Positions 1-6,157 of a stretch of DNA of 6,157 bases are shown in pieces (position 1 is the first letter of the stretch; each line of letters starts with the position of its first letter). The DNA lies in assembly GCA_027296525.1 (NCBI GenBank), contig JAPUJA010000199.1, forward strand, positions 1-6,157. The letters are read 5' to 3'. The stretch comes from Pseudomonadota bacterium (lineage in GTDB: Bacteria > Pseudomonadota > Alphaproteobacteria > UBA828 > JAPUJA01). Both the position numbers and the translations under genes were made by a program. The notes beneath the pieces were generated by a model, which was not told the origin of the DNA, searched no databases, and worked only from the letters and a program-made list of their open reading frames with translations.

Positions 1-71
1 CGGGTCTCGCACCAGACGCGCTCGGCATCGAGCGGCGCTTCAGCGTAGTCCTCTTGCTCTTGACCGGCCAT
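1..71 (-). CDS. 5' end of an unidentified gene, cut by the window edge
   Basis: An open minus-strand frame begins with ATG at 71..69 and stays open for 23 full codons to the window edge. The peptide starts MAGQEQEDYAEAPLDAERVW and continues C-E-T-R. It is acidic at first and shows no signal peptide or membrane segment. An AGGG sits 6 nt before the ATG and supports this start; an in-frame ATG two codons upstream (77..75) is the alternative. It lies in the same direction as nudF, about 110 bp downstream of it, with a tandem hairpin repeat between them, so it may be a further operon member or have its own promoter. I do not recognise the family, and the fragment is too short to assign a function. 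Confidence 0.45.
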   Translation of the reverse strand, partial: MAGQEQEDYAEAPLDAERVWCET

Positions 72-109
72 TCCCATCCCTATCCCAGAGACCGAGCGCG
101 ATCCAAACA

Positions 110-181
110 CCGGTTGTCCGGTCCCGCCGGTTGTCCGGTCCCACCGGTTGTCCGGTCCCACCGGTTGTCCGGTCCCGCCGG
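110..181. repeat. Four tandem copies of a 17-bp hairpin-forming repeat
   Basis: The unit CCGGTTGTCCGGTCCCR is repeated at 110-126, 127-143, 144-160 and 161-177, followed by a partial CCGG at 178-181. The copies differ only at the last base (G, A, A, G). Together with the preceding base, copies 1, 3 and 4 contain the perfect inverted repeat ACCGG-TTGT-CCGGT; copy 2 has G instead of A, leaving a 4-bp stem plus a G-U pair in a plus-strand transcript. The array ends exactly at the nudF stop codon (TAG, 184..182) and lies in the 110-bp gap before the next minus-strand gene. In nudF mRNA it would form a row of short stems with ACAA loops. There is no U-tract, so this is not a canonical intrinsic terminator. 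Roles in mRNA 3'-end stability, attenuation or protein binding are possible, as is a simple unstable minisatellite. Confidence 0.93.
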
Positions 182-790
182 CTAGCTGGCTTCGCCCCAT
201 CGCGCGCGCAAGCTTTCGCGATTGAGCGCGAGCCATTGCATCGCGATCAACAGACTCGCCGCGTTCATCGAACTTCCGGCAATCGCCGTCATCGCTTCAT
301 CGAACGCCATGACGATGACGCGGATATCCTCGCCCTCGCTTGCGAGCCCGTGGACCCCGCCGGCCCGGCTCGCGTCGACCTTGCCGCAATAGAGCGAGAT
401 CCGCTCGCTCGTGCCGCCGGGGCTCGAGAAATAATCGCAGACATGCACGAGCTCCTCGATCGAGCAGCCGGCCTCCTCCACCGCCTCGCGCCGCACGACC
501 TCTTCGGGCGTCTCTTCGCCTTCGATGATGCCCGCGACGATTTCGAGCAGCCAAGGCCGTCCGGGCGCCTCGATCGCGCCGATGCGGAACTGTTCGATCA
601 GCACGACCTGGTCGCGGCGCGCATCGTAGGGGAGCACCGCGGCCGCGTGGCCCCGCTCGAAGAGCTCGCGTGTGACCGCCTCGCTCCAACCGCCGTCATA
701 GAGACGGTAGCGCAGCCGGCAGACGTCGATCCGAAAAAAGCCGTCATAGGCCGTCCTCCGCTCGAGGATGTCGATGTCTTCCGCGCTCAT
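182..790 (-). CDS. nudF: ADP-ribose pyrophosphatase, Nudix hydrolase (NudF type)
   Basis: This 202-residue cytosolic Nudix hydrolase is predicted to cleave ADP-ribose to AMP and ribose 5-phosphate using Mg2+. The Nudix box is complete at residues 87-109 (G87, E93, R101-E102, E105-E106, G108), following GX5EX7REUXEEXGU. The box-flanking LLEIVAG, the SPGGTSER motif (about 123-130), GVHGLA (145-150) and EDIRV (154-158) match E. coli NudF/ADPRase closely, and the length is normal for that family. The ATG at 790..788 overlaps the TGA of the upstream macrodomain gene (ATGA), so translation is probably coupled. The stop is TAG at 184..182, directly abutting the tandem hairpin array. Its partner would supply ADP-ribose, so a role in clearing ADP-ribose is well supported. 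Activity on other nucleoside diphosphate sugars cannot be excluded. Confidence 0.94.
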   Translation of the reverse strand: MSAEDIDILERRTAYDGFFRIDVCRLRYRLYDGGWSEAVTRELFERGHAAAVLPYDARRDQVVLIEQFRIGAIEAPGRPWLLEIVAGIIEGEETPEEVVRREAVEEAGCSIEELVHVCDYFSSPGGTSERISLYCGKVDASRAGGVHGLASEGEDIRVIVMAFDEAMTAIAGSSMNAASLLIAMQWLALNRESLRARWGEAS

Positions 791-1320
791 CGCTCGCGCG
801 CGCTTCCGGCGAGCCGAGCGTGGACGCTCGAATGGATCTCATAGGCCTTCGCGCCGAACAGCACGAAGACGACGCTCTTGAATTGGTCGTTTCCGGCGAG
901 ATGTTTTTCGGCTTCGCTGAACGCGATCCGGGCGGCGCGCTCGATCGGGAAGCGGTAGGCGCCCGTGCTGATCGAGGGAAGCGCGATCGAGCGGATGCCG
1001 TGGCGGGCCGCGAGCGCGAAGGCGCTTCGATAGCAGTCCGTGAGCAGCGCATCCTCGTTCGCGCCGCCCTGCCGCCAGACGGGCCCGACCGTGTGGATCA
1101 CCCATTTGGCGGGAAGATTGTAGCCTTTGGTGATGCGCGCCTCTCCCGTCGGGCAGCCGCCGAGGGTGCGGCATTCGGCCAAGAGCTCCGGCCCGGCGGC
1201 ACGGTGGATCGCGCCGTCCACGCCGCCGCCGCCCAGCAAGCTTTCCTTCGCCGCGTTCACGATGGCATCGACTCGTTGGCGTGTGATGTCGCCCTCGACG
1301 AGGGTGATCCTGGAATCCAT
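787..1320 (-). CDS. Macrodomain protein, YmdB/MacroD-type ADP-ribose ester hydrolase
   Basis: This 177-residue single macrodomain resembles E. coli YmdB along its whole length. The family hydrolyses O-acetyl-ADP-ribose, and in many members removes mono-ADP-ribose from acidic residues. Visible motifs are VEGDIT (8-13), the VNAAKESLLGGGGVDG loop (21-36), CPTGEARIT (56-64), IHTVGPVW (75-82) and the phosphate-binding loop STGAYRFP (118-125). Asp35, equivalent to the catalytic Asp of YmdB, is present. The Asn of the usual NAAN motif (YmdB Asn25, MacroD1 Asn174) is Lys25 here (codon AAG), so activity or substrate range may differ. The start is ATG at 1320..1318, preceded by a close GGGA; the N-terminus aligns with YmdB without extension. 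It is the first gene of a two-gene unit, its TGA overlapping the nudF ATG by 4 nt. A pure ADP-ribose-binding role is the alternative. Confidence 0.92.
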   Translation of the reverse strand: MDSRITLVEGDITRQRVDAIVNAAKESLLGGGGVDGAIHRAAGPELLAECRTLGGCPTGEARITKGYNLPAKWVIHTVGPVWRQGGANEDALLTDCYRSAFALAARHGIRSIALPSISTGAYRFPIERAARIAFSEAEKHLAGNDQFKSVVFVLFGAKAYEIHSSVHARLAGSARER

Positions 1321-1359
1321 GTTTCCCAGCGCTGAGCGCCGCGTCTCTAAAGAGCCCTA

Positions 1360-1388
1360 GTAATGGCGCGCTCCGCCCGGACGGTCAA
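1360..1388 (-). promoter_or_regulatory. Candidate sigma-70-like promoter for macrodomain-nudF
   Basis: Read on the minus strand, TTGACC (1388..1383, five of six matches to the -35 consensus) is followed after exactly 17 nt by CATTAC (1365..1360, three of six matches to -10). A transcript would start near 1352, leaving a leader of about 30 nt before the ATG at 1320. The region is the only intergenic DNA upstream of this gene pair. The -10 is weak, so this is a prediction by pattern and position only. Confidence 0.35.
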
Positions 1389-1403
1389 TCGCCTGGCCCG
1401 TCT

Positions 1404-1432
1404 TTGCGGCAGGTGGTGCTTGGGCGCATACT
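1404..1432 (+). promoter_or_regulatory. Candidate sigma-70-like promoter for the GGT-family gene
   Basis: TTGCGG (1404-1409) and CATACT (1427-1432) are separated by exactly 17 nt. They match the -35 and -10 consensus at three and four of six positions. A start near 1439 would give a leader of about 24 nt carrying GGAG at 1448-1451, 11 nt before the ATG at 1463. It lies back to back with the candidate promoter of the macrodomain gene, with 15 bp between the two -35 elements. A shared regulator in this 142-bp divergent region is possible, but I see no clear operator. Confidence 0.32.
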
Positions 1433-1462
1433 CCGCGCGACCCCGACGGAGCGGATTTCTCG

Positions 1463-3040
1463 ATGCGCGACTTTCAGCTTCCCGGCCGCTCGCCGGCCTA
1501 TGGGCGGAACGCCATGGCCGCGACCTCACACCCTCTGGCGACGCTGGCCGCGCTCGAGCTCTTGCGCGACGGCGCCAACGCCGTGGACGCGGCGATCGCG
1601 GCCGCGGCCGTGCTCGCCGTCGTCGAGCCCCAATCGACCGGGATCGGCGGCGACTGCTTCGCGCTTCTGGCGCCCGAAGGAAGCGACCGGATCGTCGCGC
1701 TTAACGGCTCAGGCCGCGCGCCGCGTGGGATCGACGCAAGCCGGCTGAGAGCCCAAGGGCTGGACGAAATCGGGGGCGCCCATGCCGTCACCGTGCCGGG
1801 CGTGGTGGACGCCTGGGCGCGGCTCGCGGCCGATCACGGCAGCCGGGAATTGGGCGCGCTCCTGCAACCCGCGATTCGCTTGGCCGAGGGGGGCTATCCG
1901 GTCTATCCGCGAGTCGCGTTCGACTGGGCGGCCTCGTTCGAGAAACTGGCGGCCTCCGAAACGGCCGCGCGGATTTTCCTGCCCGAGGGGCGCGCGCCCG
2001 GCGCGGGCGAGTCGCACCGTCAGCCGGCGCTCGCCCAGACGCTCAAGCGGATCGCCGAGCAAGGGCGCGACGGCTTCTACCGCGGCCCCGTGGCCGAGGA
2101 GATCGTCGCTTGCCTCGTTGAGGCCGGCGGCGCGCACAGCCTCGAGGATTTCGCGGCCGCGAAGGCCGACTATGTCAGCCCGATCAAGACGAGCTATCGG
2201 AGCATGGATATCTATGAGTGCCCGCCCAACGGCCAGGGGGTGGTCGTGCTTGTCATGCTGAACATCCTCGAGGGGTTTCAATTGAACCGTCTCGATCCCC
2301 TGGGGCCCGAGCGATTCCACCTCGAGGCGGAGGCGAGCCGCCTCGCCTACCGGGACCGGGACGCGCTGATCGGCGATCCCTCCGGGGTCCCGGTCGAGCG
2401 GCTGCTCTCGAAGGAGTACGCCGCCGAGCTGCGCGATCTGATCCGCACCGAGCGGACGCTCGAGGCGCTCCCGCCGCCCGGTTTCGCCGCTCATTCGGAC
2501 ACGGTCTATTTGGCGGTCGTGGACGAGAAGCGCAACGCGGTCTCGTTCATCAATTCGATCTTCGAGAGCTTCGGCAGCGGGCTCGTCGCGCCGCGCTCGG
2601 GCGTGCTGCTGCACAATCGGGGCGCGTGCTTCACGCTCGAAGAGGGGCACCCCAACGAGATCGGTCCGGGAAAACGGCCGCTGCACACCATCATCCCCGC
2701 GATGATGGCGGCCGAGGGCCGCGCCTGCATGGCCTTCGGGGTCGTGGGCGGCCACTTCCAGCCGGTCGGGCAGGTGCATTTTCTCACCAATCTGCTCGAT
2801 TACGGCATGGACCCTCAAGGGGCGCTCGATCTCGCCCGCGGCTTCCACGCCGAGGGGGTGTTCGAGCTCGAACGCGGGGTGAGCGAGGCGACGGCCCAAG
2901 GCCTGGCGGTGCTCGGCCATCGCATCGCGCGCGCCGAGGAGCCCTTGGGCGGGGGTCAGGCGATCCGCATCGATTGGCAAAGCGGCCTGCTCATCGGCGG
3001 CTCGGATCCACGCAAGGACGGCTTGGCGCTTGGTTTCTGA
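1463..3040 (+). CDS. Gamma-glutamyltransferase-family Ntn-hydrolase, leaderless YwrD/HpxW-like type
   Basis: This 525-residue protein is of the self-cleaving GGT family. Family landmarks are NAVDAA (39-44), STGIGGD (58-64), NGSGRAP (81-87) and VTVPG (109-113). The maturation site is Asp346-Thr347 in HSDTVYLAVVD, where Thr347 aligns with the nucleophile Thr391 of E. coli Ggt. FGSG (370-373), PGKRPLHTIIPAMM and the glycine pair Gly429-Gly430 follow. Cleavage would give subunits of 346 and 179 residues. There is no signal peptide, so it is probably cytoplasmic, and it is shorter than E. coli Ggt (580). GVVGGHFQPVGQVH replaces the GSPGG of classical GGTs and resembles B. subtilis YwrD. Klebsiella HpxW, an oxamate amidohydrolase, is of similar size and family. 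The chosen ATG has GGAG 11 nt upstream; Met18 is the alternative start. It is transcribed alone, divergent from the macrodomain gene and convergent with the reductase. Substrate is unproven: glutathione or gamma-glutamyl compounds, oxamate, or another amide. Confidence 0.88.
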   Translation: MRDFQLPGRSPAYGRNAMAATSHPLATLAALELLRDGANAVDAAIAAAAVLAVVEPQSTGIGGDCFALLAPEGSDRIVALNGSGRAPRGIDASRLRAQGLDEIGGAHAVTVPGVVDAWARLAADHGSRELGALLQPAIRLAEGGYPVYPRVAFDWAASFEKLAASETAARIFLPEGRAPGAGESHRQPALAQTLKRIAEQGRDGFYRGPVAEEIVACLVEAGGAHSLEDFAAAKADYVSPIKTSYRSMDIYECPPNGQGVVVLVMLNILEGFQLNRLDPLGPERFHLEAEASRLAYRDRDALIGDPSGVPVERLLSKEYAAELRDLIRTERTLEALPPPGFAAHSDTVYLAVVDEKRNAVSFINSIFESFGSGLVAPRSGVLLHNRGACFTLEEGHPNEIGPGKRPLHTIIPAMMAAEGRACMAFGVVGGHFQPVGQVHFLTNLLDYGMDPQGALDLARGFHAEGVFELERGVSEATAQGLAVLGHRIARAEEPLGGGQAIRIDWQSGLLIGGSDPRKDGLALGF

Positions 3041-3054
3041 ACCCGGCGGCGGGT
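3041..3054. terminator. Short hairpin between convergent genes, possible terminator element
   Basis: ACCCG-GCGG-CGGGT forms a perfect 5-bp stem with a 4-nt loop immediately after the TGA of the GGT-family gene (3038-3040). The whole gap to the convergent reductase stop (3096..3094) is only 53 bp, so transcription must end here or run into the opposing gene. No T-tract follows on either strand, so a canonical intrinsic terminator is not visible. The hairpin is the only obvious structure. Confidence 0.25.
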
Positions 3055-3093
3055 CCGTCGCGAGGCTCGATCGGAGGAGGCCGCGCGAGGGTC

Positions 3094-4088
3094 TCAACCG
3101 GCGGGCGCCGGATAGCACCCCGCCTCTTTCGCGCGCTGGCAAATGAGCGCGTAGACGGCGTCGATGAAGGGGGTCGCGACCCCCACCATCCGGCCGAGCT
3201 CGATGACGGCGCCGACCAGGGGTTCGATCTCCATCGGGCGCCCGCGCTCGAGATCCTGAAGCATCGAGGTCTTGTGCGCCCCCACGCCCTCGGCGCCCTT
3301 GATGCGCCGATCGATGCTGATCGGCATGGTGACGCCGAGGCTTCGGGCGACGGCTTCGGCCTCAAGCATCATGTTACGCGCAAACGCGCGCGTGACGGGA
3401 TCGCGCGCTGTCTCTCCCAAGGTCGCGCAGGTGAGCGCGCTGATCGGGTTGAAGGCGAGGTTGCCCCAGAGCTTGACCCAGATCTCGGTGCGGATGTCGC
3501 CGATCACCGGCGCCTTGAAGCCCGCGGCGATGAGCGCCTTGCTCAACGCCACGGCGCGCTCCGAACGCACGCCGTCCGGCTCGCCCAGGGGAAGCCGGTT
3601 GAGGGTCGAATGCTTGACGATCTTGACCCGGCCGGGCTCGGTGATCTCGCCCGTCGGATAGACCGCGCAGCCGATCGCGCGTTCGGGCCCGATCAGGTCC
3701 CACTGCCGCCCGTCCGGGTCCACGGACGCGAGCCGCCGGTCGCGCCACGGACCCACGAGGCGATAGAAATACCACCAGGGCATGCCGTTGATGGCGGTGA
3801 GCACGGCGGTCTTGGGACCCAGAAGCGTGCCGATCGCCTCGCAAGCGCCCGAGATCGAATGGGCCTTGAGGGTCACGAGCACGATGTCGGCGGTGCCCAC
3901 CTCGGAGGCATCGTCGGTGCAGGGCGGATGGAGGACGCGCTCCTCCTCTTCCGTGACCAGGCGAAGCCCGTCTCTTCGCATGGCCGCGAGGTGGGCGCCC
4001 CGCCCGATCAGCGTGACCTCCTGGCCGGCCGCGTGCAGCAGGCCGCCGACATAGCTGCCGATCGCGCCGGCGCCGAAGACCACGATCT

Positions 4089-4092
<4 letters not shown>
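3094..4092 (-). CDS. 2-dehydropantoate 2-reductase family (PanE/ApbA-like) NAD(P)H oxidoreductase
   Basis: This 332-residue member of the ketopantoate reductase family is a Rossmann oxidoreductase that in E. coli PanE makes pantoate for CoA synthesis. Seen here are the dinucleotide motif GAGAIG (7-12), Arg31 after strand 2 (consistent with NADPH preference), Lys76 in VTLKAHS, Asn102 in an NGMPWWYF segment, and KLWGNLAFNP with Lys207, Asn211 and Asn215. The last three match E. coli Lys176, Asn180 and Asn184. A Glu-rich helix start at Glu288 matches the E. coli Glu256 region. It is longer than E. coli PanE (303). The start is GTG (4092..4090), overlapping the ligase TGA as GTGA, so it is the second gene of a coupled pair. 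The NGMPWWYF signature and catabolic-looking context suggest a subfamily that may reduce another 2-oxo acid. Whether it is the pantothenate enzyme cannot be told from this window. Confidence 0.87.
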
Positions 4093-5609
<1,517 letters not shown>

Positions 5610-5630
5610 GGCTGGCGCCTTCGACGCTCC

Positions 5631-5649
5631 CCGGATCCCAGGGATCCGG
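5631..5649. promoter_or_regulatory. Perfect 19-bp palindrome upstream of the ligase gene, candidate operator
   Basis: CCGGATCCCAGGGATCCGG consists of perfect 9-bp arms around a single central A. The symmetry stops at both ends (C opposite C). It lies 21 bp upstream of the ligase ATG (5609), within the 129-bp gap after the small upstream gene. A nearly odd-centred dyad at this position suits a dimeric repressor site, or a leader hairpin if the promoter is further upstream. No regulator gene is present in the window, and no clear -35/-10 pair is visible nearby. Confidence 0.45.
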
Positions 5650-5738
5650 CGGCGTTGCGGTGGCGGGCGGAGGCGGAAAGCGCACCCGACCCGCTCGGCG
5701 GTCAATGGGGGCTATTGGACCGTTTGGCCCGGAAGGCG

Positions 5739-6146
5739 TCAAATGGCGAAATTGATCGGGTTGAGCAGGCCGAGAATACTGGCGCGGCTTTCGACGGCCT
5801 GCCGGTAGAGCGCCATGCCCTCATGGGGCACCACGTTGGCGCTCAGGTGGCCGTCGGGGCGTTGCTCTTGAGCGATGAGCTGGGCGATGAAGGGCGTGGA
5901 ATGACCGAAAGGCACCGGCTTGGCCGCCCTTGCCGCGCTTTCGCGTCGCGCGCCCGCGCGCTCCTGGTCGCGGTCGACGACCAGGGTCAGCTGGGGCGCC
6001 GGCCGGTCCGCCGCGCGCTGGCGCTGTTCGATTCGCGTGACCGGCTTGATCGGGTGCGCGGGCAGGGCCCCGCCGGGCCTGTCGCCAAAGGGCGAGGGCG
6101 GCGGGATGTTCTCGGCACCGTAAAGTGCTGTTGCGGCCAGGGTCAT
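5739..6146 (-). CDS. Small protein of unknown function
   Basis: This predicted 135-residue protein starts with ATG (6146..6144), which has AGAGG just upstream with a short 3-nt spacer, and ends with TGA at 5741..5739. Residues 1-80 are rich in Ala, Pro, Arg and Gln and look disordered, with a short LTLVVDRD stretch at 53-60. Residues 81-135 look more ordered, with TPFIAQLIAQE (84-94) and YRQAVESRASILG (114-126) as likely amphipathic helices, ending in a hydrophobic LLNPINFAI tail. There is no transmembrane helix or clear signal peptide. I do not recognise a family. It is on the same strand as the ligase, 129 bp upstream, so it may be a separate unit. Its codons have the GC-rich third positions of its neighbours, which supports a real gene. 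Confidence 0.6.
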   Translation of the reverse strand: MTLAATALYGAENIPPPSPFGDRPGGALPAHPIKPVTRIEQRQRAADRPAPQLTLVVDRDQERAGARRESAARAAKPVPFGHSTPFIAQLIAQEQRPDGHLSANVVPHEGMALYRQAVESRASILGLLNPINFAI

Positions 6147-6157
6147 CGTCCTCTACG

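Noticed and set aside
110..181. CRISPR array or plasmid-type iterons
   Set aside because: The 17-bp units are directly contiguous with no spacers, and there is no cas gene, rep gene, DnaA box cluster or AT-rich stretch.
131..844. A 237-codon plus-strand open frame opposite nudF
   Set aside because: It begins inside the tandem repeat and lies antisense to a complete Nudix protein; no family features.
1463..1540. Signal peptide on the GGT-family protein, as in periplasmic Ggt
   Set aside because: The N-terminus has no positively charged start followed by a hydrophobic core; it aligns with leaderless family members beginning just before the ATSHPLA segment.
1709..3142. A 477-codon minus-strand open frame opposite the GGT-family gene
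   Set aside because: No recognisable motif and a composition typical of antisense frames in high-GC DNA; the sense strand has unmistakable GGT signatures.
5631..5649. Terminal inverted repeat of an insertion sequence
   Set aside because: It is a single compact palindrome with no transposase, partner end or target-site duplication in the window.
5677..5705. Promoter for the ligase based on TTGACC at 5705..5700 (minus strand)
   Set aside because: At 16-18 nt spacing only GC-rich sequence such as CGCTTT follows, with no acceptable -10 element.

Overview
This is a compact, GC-rich bacterial chromosomal segment. GC is by eye about two-thirds, third codon positions are almost all G or C, and genes overlap by 4 nt. 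An alphaproteobacterium or another high-GC proteobacterium fits best, judged from composition and protein style only. There is no rRNA, tRNA, transposase, integrase, phage gene or CRISPR array, and it reads as ordinary metabolic chromosome.

Left block (1-1320, minus strand): a macrodomain protein of the YmdB/MacroD type (787-1320) overlaps by 4 nt a Nudix ADP-ribose pyrophosphatase of the NudF type (182-790). Together they form a plausible two-step route, O-acetyl-ADP-ribose (or ADP-ribose esters) to ADP-ribose, then to AMP plus ribose 5-phosphate. The nudF stop codon abuts four tandem copies of a 17-bp hairpin-forming repeat (110-181). Beyond it is the 5' end of an unidentified minus-strand gene that runs off the window (1-71).

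Centre (1321-3040): a 142-bp divergent promoter region separates the macrodomain gene from a plus-strand, leaderless gamma-glutamyltransferase-family Ntn-hydrolase (1463-3040). It belongs to the shorter YwrD/HpxW-like type rather than the periplasmic Ggt type.

Right block (3094-6146, minus strand): an acyl-CoA ligase (4089-5609) overlaps by 4 nt (GTGA) a ketopantoate-reductase-family oxidoreductase (3094-4092). The ligase closely resembles the oxalate-CoA ligases AAE3 and Pcs60. A perfect 19-bp palindrome lies just upstream of the ligase start, and a small protein of unknown function (5739-6146) lies further upstream. This block is convergent with the GGT-family gene across 53 bp.

The most interesting reading is that the GGT-family hydrolase could be an oxamate amidohydrolase (HpxW-like) releasing oxalate, which the neighbouring ligase would activate to oxalyl-CoA. 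This is inference from family resemblance and adjacency. The macrodomain protein also has Lys at the position of the usual catalytic Asn.
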